Source: Clostridium sp. Marseille-P3244
Lineage (GTDB): Bacteria > Bacillota > Clostridia > Lachnospirales > Lachnospiraceae
Length of the DNA stretch: 64,000 bases
Direction: 5' to 3'
Assembly: GCF_900120155.1 (NCBI RefSeq)
Contig: NZ_LT635548.1
Location: forward strand, 222,602-286,601
The notes beneath the pieces are model-generated. The model was given only the letters and a program-made list of their open reading frames with translations. It searched no databases and was not told the DNA's origin. Below, piece after piece: positions 8,875-17,269 of this stretch. Position 1 is the stretch's first letter, and each line of letters starts with the position of its first letter. Position numbers and translations under genes: made by a program.

Positions 8875-9828
8875 TTATTTAAACTTAAATATCCTGTCCT
8901 TCTTCCTGGGCGGCTTCTTCCCCTCGATCTTGTCGGGCATAGGCTCATATATCTTTCCGCTCTTTAACATCGGCATCCTCCTGTGATGTTTCCTCAGATA
9001 CAGAAGAGCCGCACCCGCAACGATAACGATGCATCCTGCAAGAAGCTGAGAAACCGGGATAGCGGTTCCCGGTATCAGGAGCTGATCTGTCCGAAGTCCC
9101 TCAATCCATACTCTGCCGAGAGCATAGCCAAAAATGTAAAGTAAAAATACTTCACCCTCATACTTCTTATGCTTCCGGTACAGGACCAGAAGGATAAGCA
9201 ACACCGCGCACCATACCGATTCATACAGAAAAGTCGGATGCACCTGGATATAGCTGATCCCGCCGATCTGCTCCATGTGTTCCCGCATCAGTTCTGTTAC
9301 ATCCCCGGAGCGCACCGCATCCAAAGGAAGCCTCATGGCAAATAGGCCGTTCGTATATTCTCCGAACGCCTCCCGATTGAAAAAATTCCCCCAGCGGCCC
9401 AGCATCTGTCCATTGAGAATTGCCAGAGCCACGGTATCAAATATCTGAAATGCCGACAGCCGTTTTACCCTGGCCAGGATAAACACTGCGATTACCGCTC
9501 CAATTACGCCGCCGTAGATCGCAAGTCCGCCTTCTCTGAGATTGAGAATACTCAACAAATCATCTTTATATGTCTGCCAGTCAAATATTACATAATATAG
9601 TCTGGCGCCCACGATTCCGGCAATCACGCCGATAATCCCCATATCAAGATAATCTTCCGGATCCTGTCTTGTGCGCCTGGCTTCTGCCATTGCGATCAGA
9701 AAACCGATCAGTATGGCGCAGCCGATAATGATCCCGTAATACGCAATCTCAAATCCAAAAACACTGACTGTCTTTCCCACATGATCCAAATGGATTCCCA
9801 GGTTGGGAAAACTGATGTCATAATGCAT
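8875..9828 (-). CDS. lgt: Prolipoprotein diacylglyceryl transferase
   Basis: The canonical Lgt, which attaches diacylglycerol from phosphatidylglycerol to the lipobox Cys of prelipoproteins in the membrane. Seen: a polytopic protein with the signature GRWGNFFNREAFG, a preceding YGGVIGAVIAVF helix, the conserved HPTFLYES segment and a late GYALGRVWIEGLRTD motif. I start at the ATG ending at 9828 (MHYDISFPNLGI), where family members begin; the frame is open 18 codons further, into a dispersed repeat. GAGGAG lies 12 nt upstream. The Lys-rich tail (KKPPRKKDRIFKFK) is cytoplasmic. BMP-family lipoprotein 35725-36732 would be a substrate. Confidence 0.93.
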   Translation of the reverse strand: MHYDISFPNLGIHLDHVGKTVSVFGFEIAYYGIIIGCAILIGFLIAMAEARRTRQDPEDYLDMGIIGVIAGIVGARLYYVIFDWQTYKDDLLSILNLREGGLAIYGGVIGAVIAVFILARVKRLSAFQIFDTVALAILNGQMLGRWGNFFNREAFGEYTNGLFAMRLPLDAVRSGDVTELMREHMEQIGGISYIQVHPTFLYESVWCAVLLILLVLYRKHKKYEGEVFLLYIFGYALGRVWIEGLRTDQLLIPGTAIPVSQLLAGCIVIVAGAALLYLRKHHRRMPMLKSGKIYEPMPDKIEGKKPPRKKDRIFKFK

Positions 9829-9869
9829 ATCTTTTATAAACTCCTCACTGATTTTTCCCCAGCTCAGCT

Positions 9870-10005
9870 GCGCCATTCGCAAAACCGCACTCCGTGCTTA
9901 CTGCGGCTTCGCCGCTGTTTTGCTCATATTCTGGCGCTCACCCCATGAATCTGCCTGTTCGCCGGACCGTGCGAGCACGCTCCCTGCTCACATGCAGATT
10001 CATGG
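9870..10005. repeat. Dispersed palindromic repeat between ychF and lgt
   Basis: Positions 9870-9927 are an inverted copy (about 85% identical) of 7512-7570. Beside it is a hairpin with 12-bp perfect arms at 9943-9954 and 9994-10005 (CCATGAATCTGC and its complement) around GC-rich sequence. The element stops 12 nt before the ychF stop codon. Confidence 0.7.
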
Positions 10006-10016
10006 CTGAACTGGTG

Positions 10017-11114
10017 CTATACATTAAACCGGAACAACATAATATCGCCGTCCTGGACGACGTAGTCTTTTCCTTCCAGACGGATCAACCCTTTTTCTTT
10101 TGCTGCCGTATGGGAACCGCATGCGATCAAATCGTCATAACTTACTACCTCGGCACGGATGAATCCCCGCTCAAAATCTGTATGGATCTTTCCTGCCGCC
10201 TGAGGCGCTTTTGTTCCTTTTTTGATGGTCCATGCGCGGACTTCCGGCTCCCCGGCTGTCAGATAACTGATCAGTCCAAGGAGATGATAACTCGCCCGGA
10301 TCAGTTTTTCAAGGCCGGATTCTTCCAGGCCCAGATCGTCCAGGAACATTTTCCTTTCATCCTCGTCCAGCTGAGAGATCTCCTCCTCGATCTCCGCGCA
10401 TACTACAAAGACCTCGCAGTCCTCCTGCTGCGCATACTGGCGCACAGCCTGCACTCCCGCATTGGAGGCTCCGTCATCTGCCAGATCATCTTCCGACACA
10501 TTTGCGGCAAAAATTACCGGCTTTGCTGTCAGCAGATTATACCCTGCAAGCCAGGCCTGCTCATCCTCGTCATCCGTCACAAAGCTTTTTGCCATCTTGC
10601 TGTCTTCCAGATGCGCTTTCACCCGGTTCAGAAGATCCAGCTCCTTGGCTGCCGTTTTATCATTACGGGAAAGTTTCACTGTCTTTGCAATCCTTCTCTC
10701 CAGGATCTCCAGGTCAGAAAAGATCAGCTCCAGATTGATCGTCTCAATGTCCCGCATGGGATCGATACTTCCATCCACATGCACGATATTGCTGTTCTCA
10801 AAACATCTGACCACATGCACGATAGCATCCACCTCACGAATATTGGCAAGGAACTGGTTTCCCAGTCCCTCTCCCTTGGAAGCGCCCTTGACAAGGCCCG
10901 CAATATCCACGAACTCAATCGTCGCCGGGATGATCTTCTTCGTATGATACATCTCCCCCAGAACGTTCAGCCTGTTGTCCGGCACTGCGACCACGCCCAC
11001 ATTAGGGTCGATGGTACAGAACGGATAATTGGCCGATTCTGCTCCCGCCTTTGTCAGGGAATTGAACAATGTGCTCTTTCCTACATTTGGTAAACCTACG
11101 ATTCCTAATTTCAT
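10017..11114 (-). CDS. ychF: Redox-responsive ribosome-binding ATPase/GTPase YchF
   Basis: A 365-residue YchF/OLA1 protein of normal length. It is an Obg-family P-loop NTPase that prefers ATP and binds ribosomes. Seen: G1 motif GLPNVGKSTLFN at the N-terminus, a G3-region DIAGLVKGASKGEGLGNQFL, a helical coiled-coil insertion after residue ~125, and a C-terminal TGS domain ending DGDIMLFRFNV. The ATG at 11114 has AAGGAG upstream. It follows thiN by about 40 nt, so it may be the last gene of the murE-thiN run or have its own promoter. Confidence 0.96.
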   Translation of the reverse strand: MKLGIVGLPNVGKSTLFNSLTKAGAESANYPFCTIDPNVGVVAVPDNRLNVLGEMYHTKKIIPATIEFVDIAGLVKGASKGEGLGNQFLANIREVDAIVHVVRCFENSNIVHVDGSIDPMRDIETINLELIFSDLEILERRIAKTVKLSRNDKTAAKELDLLNRVKAHLEDSKMAKSFVTDDEDEQAWLAGYNLLTAKPVIFAANVSEDDLADDGASNAGVQAVRQYAQQEDCEVFVVCAEIEEEISQLDEDERKMFLDDLGLEESGLEKLIRASYHLLGLISYLTAGEPEVRAWTIKKGTKAPQAAGKIHTDFERGFIRAEVVSYDDLIACGSHTAAKEKGLIRLEGKDYVVQDGDIMLFRFNV

Positions 11115-11151
11115 TTATCTGTATTCTCCTTTTCAAGAATCCTGCTGTACA

Positions 11152-11805
11152 CTAATCCCGAGTCTCCATCAGAATGACTTTCCCATAGGCCAGCGAGATT
11201 GTCACTTCATCCTCATCGAATTCATTACTGACGCAGAGACTGTCAGTGGGTCTGAGGAAATGATTCTTCAGAGGATATTTCGCTCCGGATATACTCAGGT
11301 CATCCACCGGCAGTTCCAGCGGAAACAGCGAAAAATATGGCCCGAAAGCCTCCTCTTTCCTGAGTACGGTGGTTTTGTTTATCAGACGGATCCGGTTATA
11401 TCGATCCAGGATCCACGCATCTGCTCCCGCCTCCAAAGCAATCTGAAGACACTGGACATTCGCCCACAGATGATCGATCCGGCTCCCGGTTCCGCCCAGG
11501 ATCCATATTTTCTTTCGATTCAGTCTCAGGCACAGCCTTAGGGCAATCTCCGTGTCTGACGCATCTTTCACCGGATTAAATTCCCGGATGGGTACATTTA
11601 GTTTCTCCCGGTAGTAATTTACCAGTTCATGAGGAACACTGTCAAAATCTCCGACGATATAATCCGGCTTGATCCCATGGTCATAAAGGAATACAAGACC
11701 TCTGTCTACTCCAATAATGAATTCGGTCTCTTCACTTTCCAAAATGGGGAGCACAAAATCTGATTCCAGTATTCCGCCGCTTACAATAACAGTCCGCTTA
11801 TTCAT
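11152..11805 (-). CDS. thiN: Thiamine pyrophosphokinase
   Basis: A 217-residue enzyme that converts thiamine and ATP to thiamine diphosphate, the cofactor of PFOR at 3663-7214. Motifs: GVDRG near residue 33, GDFDS near 51, KDASDTE near 79, and GGTGSRIDH near 104, which form the nucleotide and thiamine sites; the C-terminal beta-sandwich domain is complete. The start overlaps the rpe stop by 8 nt, indicating translational coupling. The rsgA-rpe-thiN order is conserved in Firmicutes. Confidence 0.95.
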   Translation of the reverse strand: MNKRTVIVSGGILESDFVLPILESEETEFIIGVDRGLVFLYDHGIKPDYIVGDFDSVPHELVNYYREKLNVPIREFNPVKDASDTEIALRLCLRLNRKKIWILGGTGSRIDHLWANVQCLQIALEAGADAWILDRYNRIRLINKTTVLRKEEAFGPYFSLFPLELPVDDLSISGAKYPLKNHFLRPTDSLCVSNEFDEDEVTISLAYGKVILMETRD

Positions 11806-12460
11806 ATTTCTTTAATATCTCCATAAATCCTTCTACATTTTTTCTGATATCTCCGCCATAGACCCCTGAACCGGACACGATAACGTTCGCTCCCGCCTCC
11901 AGCACCTGAGCCACATTAGACTGATAGATGCCTCCGTCTACCTCGATATCCCGCTCAAGATTTCTCTCTTCCAGCATTTCCCGGATCTTCCGGATCTTTT
12001 CCAGTGACTCCGGCATGAATTTCTGTCCTCCAAATCCCGGCTCCACGCTCATAACAAGAAACATATCTGCCTGATCCAGATAAGGAATCAGTTCTTCCGC
12101 CGAAGTTGCCGGCTTGACAGAAATTCCGGCCTTTACATTACAGTTATGGATCTCGTCGATGGTCTTCTTAAGATCTGTACAGGCCTCCAGGTGTACCGTG
12201 ATAATATCTGCCCCACAGGCGGCAAATTCTTTTATATAGCGTATCGGCTCTTTGATCATGAGATGCACATCCAGGAGCTGTCCTGTAGCGTCTTTCACCG
12301 ACGAAAGCACAGGCATTCCGAAAGATATGCTTGGTACGAAATCTCCGTCCATCACATCAAAATGAATGTACTTTGCTCCTGCCTCTTCTGTCCGTCTAAG
12401 CTGCTCACCCAGTATTTTGAAATCAGCAGCCAGCATGGATGGTGCCAGAATGTTCTCCAT
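11798..12460 (-). CDS. rpe: Ribulose-phosphate 3-epimerase
   Basis: A 220-residue TIM-barrel enzyme that interconverts ribulose-5-phosphate and xylulose-5-phosphate in the pentose phosphate pathway. Seen: SMLAADF at the N-terminus, HFDVMDGDFVPSISFG with the metal-binding His and Asp, the second metal His in DVHLMI, MSVEPGFGGQKF and DGGIY with the phosphate-binding loop near the end. The ATG at 12460 is preceded by AGGAAGAGG. Four nt separate it from rsgA. Confidence 0.97.
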   Translation of the reverse strand: MENILAPSMLAADFKILGEQLRRTEEAGAKYIHFDVMDGDFVPSISFGMPVLSSVKDATGQLLDVHLMIKEPIRYIKEFAACGADIITVHLEACTDLKKTIDEIHNCNVKAGISVKPATSAEELIPYLDQADMFLVMSVEPGFGGQKFMPESLEKIRKIREMLEERNLERDIEVDGGIYQSNVAQVLEAGANVIVSGSGVYGGDIRKNVEGFMEILKKYE

Positions 12461-12463
12461 AAT

Positions 12464-13342
12464 TCAATACCTCTTCCTTTCCTGTAATTCCCGGTACATC
12501 CCGATATAGTCCTCGTACCTCATCCTGTGTATCTTCCCCTCCTCTACAGCCTGCCTCACCGCGCACCCCGGTTCATGTACATGGCTGCAGCCGTTGAACC
12601 GGCAATGTCCCTCATACATCCCGAACTCCGGGAAACAGTATTTCAGATCCTCTTTTTCAATCTCACTTACATAAAGAGAACTGAAGCCGGGCGTATCCAT
12701 AATATACGAACCTTCTTCCAAAACGATCAGCTCGGAATGTCTGGTCGTGTGCTTTCCTCTTTCAATTTTATGGCTGATGCTGCCCGTCTCCATCGTGACC
12801 CCGGACTGGAGCAGATTGATCAGTGATGATTTCCCCACGCCTGACGGTCCCGCGATGGCCGTCGTCCTGCCGCCAAGCAGACTCTTGAGTTCCTTTATGT
12901 TATTTTCTTTCTTTGCGCTGGTAAAAACCAAAGGATATCCGCATTTCCCGTAGATTTCTTGCAGCCCCGCGATATCCGGATCTTCTGCGATATCTGTCTT
13001 GTTAAAACAGAGCACAGCAGGGATATCCTTGCTCTCCATCATCACAAGAAACCGGTCCAGAAGATTGAAATGGGGCTTGGGTTTCGTCACTGCAAATACC
13101 ACCAGAGCCTGATCAATATTGGCCACGGCCGGGCGCACCAGTTCGTTCTTTCTGGGAAGGATCTTAGTGATGTTTCCTTCCATATCCTTTTCATCCAGTA
13201 TCTCTATCTCTACATTGTCTCCCACAAGGGGTTTGATTCCGTCTTTTCGGAAGATTCCTTTTGCCTTACACTCATAAATACCGGATTCTACCACGTGAAC
13301 GTAGTAGAATCCGGCAATTCCTTTTATAATTTTACCCTGCAT
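12464..13342 (-). CDS. rsgA: Small ribosomal subunit biogenesis GTPase RsgA
   Basis: A 292-residue circularly permuted GTPase that assists late 30S maturation. Domain order: OB fold (residues ~1-65), then G4 (NKTDIAED), G1 (GPSGVGKSSLINLL) and G3 (DTPGFSSL), then a zinc-binding segment (CRFNGCSHVHEPGCAV). The start MQGKIIKGIAGFYYV is typical of the family, but the ribosome site before it is poor. It lies 43 nt after prkC, so coupling to prkC is likely. Confidence 0.96.
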   Translation of the reverse strand: MQGKIIKGIAGFYYVHVVESGIYECKAKGIFRKDGIKPLVGDNVEIEILDEKDMEGNITKILPRKNELVRPAVANIDQALVVFAVTKPKPHFNLLDRFLVMMESKDIPAVLCFNKTDIAEDPDIAGLQEIYGKCGYPLVFTSAKKENNIKELKSLLGGRTTAIAGPSGVGKSSLINLLQSGVTMETGSISHKIERGKHTTRHSELIVLEEGSYIMDTPGFSSLYVSEIEKEDLKYCFPEFGMYEGHCRFNGCSHVHEPGCAVRQAVEEGKIHRMRYEDYIGMYRELQERKRY

Positions 13343-13385
13343 AGTAATTTGACAGTCCTATTTGTCTCCCCAGCAACTTCTACGC

Positions 13386-15428
13386 CTACTCGCCTTCAGT
13401 CCCGCTTCCTGAATCCGGATCCTGGCTTTGTGCAGGCCCTGAACTCACCCAATAATATACTTGGCTACCTGTCTCCAGCTTAACTCCTGGCTCTGGGCTA
13501 GTGCTACAGACCGTACCAGCTGGAAGACTGCTTTCTGCCGTTCCGGCATACACTGGCTCAAAACCATATTCTCTAAGCCTTGTCTCCGCAGTTTCGGGAT
13601 ATTCTCTTAGCACATCGGGAACCTCCACCGTCTGTGTTCTGGGCCCAAGGCTTACGACATAGGATACTGTCCCGCCTTTTTCCAGCTTCGAACCCGACTC
13701 CGGGCTCTGGGAGATCACATATCCCGCCTCAACGCTGTCGCTGTAATCCTCACTGGCACTGCCCACAAGCCCTGCCGCGCTTAACTCGGCCTCTGCCTCA
13801 GAAGCGCTCTTATTATAAAGATTCGGAACCGTTACTTCCTCTTTTCCAAGACTGACGACGATGGTCACGCTGGTGCCTTCATCTACTTCCGTGCCCGCCG
13901 TCGGATCCGAAGAGATTACATTTCCTTCTGCTATGGTATCGCTGTACTGCGGTTCTCCTTTTGTAACCTTAAGGTTGGCGTCCTGAAGAATTTTCTCTGC
14001 GTCTGCCTCGCTTCGGTCCACCACATTGGGAACAGTAGTCTTCTCTGCCGCCTCACCGCTGCTGATCACTACGGTGACAGTAGAATTTTTTGCCACCCTT
14101 TCTCCCACGCCGGGATCCTGGCTTTTGATCTCACCTTTCGCGTACTCATTGGAAGGTTCTTCTTCTGCTGCTTCTTTGATCCCCAGATTAGATTTTTTCA
14201 GCTCGGCTTTTGCCTCCTCAAAAGTCATTCCCCGTACATCCGGAACTTTTACCGTTTCCTCATTACTCTCAGACAAGCCCGGCCCGCTGAAAAATCCTGC
14301 CGCGTTCGCCACAAGAAACAGTACCAGCAGCGCAATGACCACCCCGGCCACGATCATAAGAATACGCATGATCCTTTTTGTATCGGGATTTACATTGTTC
14401 TTCTTACCCCTCCTGCGGTCCTGCTGCGCTCTGCGGCGGTCATAAGCCCGCCGGTCATCTTCGTCATAATCATCATCGTCATCATCATAGTCATCATCAT
14501 CGTTTCTGTAACTGCGCCTCTGCACCCGCTCCAACTCTTCTTCAGACATAACCATTGTCCTGTCTGTATCGCCGGAAGCCGCTCCCAGAACGACAAAATT
14601 TCCCTCCGGATCTACCAGTGAATGCTTCAGATCTGTCAGAAGTGACGCACAGTCATGGTATCTGAGCCCGGGATTTTTCTGGGTACATTTCATGATTATG
14701 CACTCAAGACTGTATGGAATATCCGGCACTTCTTCCGCGGGGGACGTGATCTCCTCCTGCAGATGCTTCAGCGCCACTGTCACCGTAGAATCTCCGTCAA
14801 AAGGCACATGCCCTGTGATCATCTCGTACATGGTAATACCGACAGAATAAATGTCGCTCTTTTCATCTACGATGCCGCCGCGGGCCTGTTCCGGAGATGT
14901 ATAATGGACAGATCCCATCACACTGGTGCTGATCGTCTGGGTAGACGTGGTGGCACGGGCGATACCGAAATCTGTCACCTTCACTTTTCCATCTTTTGAG
15001 ATAATGATATTCTGAGGTTTGATATCCCTGTGTATGATATGCTGGTTATGAGCTGCCTGGATTCCTGTCACCATCTGGATCGAGATGCTGATGGTCTCCT
15101 TCGCTGAAAGTCTTCCTTTCTTCTCGATATAATCCTTCAGCGTGATTCCTTCCACCAGTTCCATGACCATATAATAAAGGCCCCGGTCCTGTCCCACATC
15201 ATAGACATTTACCACATTGGGATGCATCAGGCCTGCTGCCGCCTGCGCTTCACTCAAAAATTTCTTGATAAACACCTCGTCTGTGCGGTAATCACTTTTC
15301 AGCACTTTGATCGCCACATACCGGTTCAGCTTGTGATCCTTGCCTTTATAGACATCTGCCATTCCGCCGGACCCGATACGTCCCAGTATCTCATACCGTT
15401 TTCCTAATACAACTCCTTCTTTGATCAT
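13386..15428 (-). CDS. prkC: PASTA-domain Ser/Thr protein kinase
   Basis: A 680-residue membrane kinase that senses muropeptides or lipid II and phosphorylates cytoplasmic proteins controlling growth, division and spore germination. The kinase domain (~1-270) has GRIGSGGMADVYKG, catalytic HRDIKPQN near residue 128 and DFG near 146. A juxtamembrane region is extremely Asp-rich, then Arg/Lys-rich. One membrane helix lies at ~350-378. Four PASTA repeats follow outside the cell (starting VKVPDVRG, TTVPNVVD, VTVPNLYN, VEVPDVLR). The ATGA overlap with prpC couples the kinase to its phosphatase. Confidence 0.96.
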   Translation of the reverse strand: MIKEGVVLGKRYEILGRIGSGGMADVYKGKDHKLNRYVAIKVLKSDYRTDEVFIKKFLSEAQAAAGLMHPNVVNVYDVGQDRGLYYMVMELVEGITLKDYIEKKGRLSAKETISISIQMVTGIQAAHNQHIIHRDIKPQNIIISKDGKVKVTDFGIARATTSTQTISTSVMGSVHYTSPEQARGGIVDEKSDIYSVGITMYEMITGHVPFDGDSTVTVALKHLQEEITSPAEEVPDIPYSLECIIMKCTQKNPGLRYHDCASLLTDLKHSLVDPEGNFVVLGAASGDTDRTMVMSEEELERVQRRSYRNDDDDYDDDDDDYDEDDRRAYDRRRAQQDRRRGKKNNVNPDTKRIMRILMIVAGVVIALLVLFLVANAAGFFSGPGLSESNEETVKVPDVRGMTFEEAKAELKKSNLGIKEAAEEEPSNEYAKGEIKSQDPGVGERVAKNSTVTVVISSGEAAEKTTVPNVVDRSEADAEKILQDANLKVTKGEPQYSDTIAEGNVISSDPTAGTEVDEGTSVTIVVSLGKEEVTVPNLYNKSASEAEAELSAAGLVGSASEDYSDSVEAGYVISQSPESGSKLEKGGTVSYVVSLGPRTQTVEVPDVLREYPETAETRLREYGFEPVYAGTAESSLPAGTVCSTSPEPGVKLETGSQVYYWVSSGPAQSQDPDSGSGTEGE

Positions 15429-16168
15429 AATACACTCACCTCGTCTGCGAACGGTTCTATGAGGACAATCCCTATGTTGTCCGTACCGCCGTTTTCTTTT
15501 GCGGCGTCTATCAGTGTCTGGCCTGCCTCCACGATGTCTCTTCCTCCCTGTACAATATGGAAGATCTCCTCATCCTCCACCATATTGCTCAGACCGTCTG
15601 TACACATCAAAATGATGTCTCCCCGTTTCAGACGGTGTTCGTAAAAGTCCACATCCACATCTGCTTTCGCGCCGATTGCTCTTGTGATGATGTTCTTATC
15701 CGGATGATGTTTGGCCTCTTCCGGCCGGATGCCGCCCAGCCGCACCATCTCTTCCACCAGCGAATGGTCCTTTGTAAGCTGCTGTATGCCCTGGTTGATC
15801 AGATAAAGCCGGCTGTCTCCTACATTAGCAAAATACATCATCTGATTCATGATGGTGGCTGCCACGACAGTGGTTCCCATCCCTTTGAGATGTTCATCCT
15901 TTCCGGCTTCCCGGATGATCTCCTGGTTTGCCGTCTTGATGGCCGCCACAAGACATCGCTCCACATCTTCGCCCTCGCTCATCTTAAGTTCTCTTTTCAG
16001 CACTTCCACCGTATATTTGGAAGCGTAATCCCCGGCCTGATGTCCGCCCATTCCGTCTGCCACTACAAAGAGATTCTGAAGGATTCCCAGAGGCCTGTCT
16101 GTGGTGTAGACATAATCCTGGTTCACTTGCCGCACCATTCCTACATCTGTAATTGAAAATGTCTTCAT
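15425..16168 (-). CDS. prpC: PP2C-type Ser/Thr protein phosphatase
   Basis: A 247-residue PPM/PP2C phosphatase that reverses PrkC phosphorylation. Metal-binding motifs are present: ADGMGGH near residue 38, GTTVV, VGDSRLYL, MCTDGLSNM and GGTDNIGIVL. I start at the ATG ending at 16168 (MKTFSITDVGMVRQ), which has AGGAG 7 nt upstream and matches the family; the longer frame reads into the end of rlmN. Its stop overlaps the prkC start in an ATGA. Confidence 0.96.
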   Translation of the reverse strand: MKTFSITDVGMVRQVNQDYVYTTDRPLGILQNLFVVADGMGGHQAGDYASKYTVEVLKRELKMSEGEDVERCLVAAIKTANQEIIREAGKDEHLKGMGTTVVAATIMNQMMYFANVGDSRLYLINQGIQQLTKDHSLVEEMVRLGGIRPEEAKHHPDKNIITRAIGAKADVDVDFYEHRLKRGDIILMCTDGLSNMVEDEEIFHIVQGGRDIVEAGQTLIDAAKENGGTDNIGIVLIEPFADEVSVL

Positions 16169-16178
16169 ATCCGTCTCC

Positions 16179-17231
16179 TTATATCCTGCCGGTTCTTGTA
16201 TCTTCTTCTGCATAGCGGCGTCTGAGCTGACCGCAGGCTCCGTCGATATCAGAGCCCATTTCCCTTCTTATAGTAACATTTATTCCACTTTTTTCAAGTT
16301 TATTTTTGAAATTCAGGGCGTTTTTCCTGCCCGGCCGGATAAAATCACGCTCTTTCACCGGATTGACCGGTATCAGGTTAAGATGACAGTTCCTTGACTT
16401 CAGAATGGAAGCCAGCTCCCTGGCATCCTCATCCGTATCATTGATGCCATGTACCAGACTGTACTCAAATGTCACCCGCCGGCCGGTTTTCCGAAAATAC
16501 ATATCACAGGCTGACAGTACCTCTGAAAGGTCATATTTATTGGCCACAGGCATAAGCTTCCTGCGTTTTTCCTGTGTAGCTCCGTGAAGAGACAGCGCCA
16601 GCGTGATCTGCAGTTCCTCGTCCGCCAGCCGGAGCATTTCGGGCACAATGCCGCAGGTGGACACCGTCACATTCCTCTGGCTGATGTTCAGTCCATGTTC
16701 ATCCGTAAGAATATGGATAAATTGTATAAAGTTGTCATAATTATCCAGAGGTTCCCCGGTTCCCATGACTACCACATTGTGCACCCGCTCCCCGGTGATC
16801 TTCTGGATCTGATAGACCTGCCCCAGCATTTCCGATGGCGACAGATTCCGCTTCAGGCCGCCGATCCCCGAAGCACAGAACACACATCCCATCCTGCATC
16901 CGGCCTGGGAGGAAATGCAGACAGAATTCCCGTGCTTATATCGCATAAGCACGCTTTCTACCATATTGCCGTCATACAGACGGAAAAGAAACTTATTCGT
17001 ACCGTCCAGCCTGGATACCTGACGTTCTGCCATCGTAACCGGAAGAATCTCATATTCTTCTCCCAGTCGCTTTCTCAGATCCATGGAAAGATTGGTCATC
17101 TCTTCAAAACTGTCCGCAAGCTTCACATGAAGCCACTCGTAGATCTGCCTTGCGCGGAACGCCTTTTCTCCCAGATGTTCCAGTTCTGTCTTAAGTTCCT
17201 CATATCGGTATGCTCTGATATCTTTTCCCAT
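16179..17231 (-). CDS. rlmN: Dual-specificity 23S rRNA/tRNA adenine-C2 methyltransferase RlmN
   Basis: A radical-SAM enzyme that methylates C2 of A2503 in 23S rRNA and A37 in some tRNAs. The radical SAM motif is CRMGCVFC. The two mechanistic cysteines are present: TVSTCGIVP and the C-terminal GACGQLRR. I place the start at MGKDIRAYRYEELK (350 residues), where family members begin. An alternative GTG at 17271-17273 overlaps the rsmB stop (GTGA) and would add 14 residues; neither has a strong ribosome site. Confidence 0.95.
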   Translation of the reverse strand: MGKDIRAYRYEELKTELEHLGEKAFRARQIYEWLHVKLADSFEEMTNLSMDLRKRLGEEYEILPVTMAERQVSRLDGTNKFLFRLYDGNMVESVLMRYKHGNSVCISSQAGCRMGCVFCASGIGGLKRNLSPSEMLGQVYQIQKITGERVHNVVVMGTGEPLDNYDNFIQFIHILTDEHGLNISQRNVTVSTCGIVPEMLRLADEELQITLALSLHGATQEKRRKLMPVANKYDLSEVLSACDMYFRKTGRRVTFEYSLVHGINDTDEDARELASILKSRNCHLNLIPVNPVKERDFIRPGRKNALNFKNKLEKSGINVTIRREMGSDIDGACGQLRRRYAEEDTRTGRI

Positions 17232-17269
17232 ATCCGCTGTCTCTGCCTTTCCTGTTCCGGATACCCCCG

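Noticed and set aside
9894-11093. 399-residue plus-strand open frame opposite ychF
   Set aside because: It is fully antisense to a clear YchF gene, has no recognisable domain and a His/Cys-rich composition typical of antisense frames.
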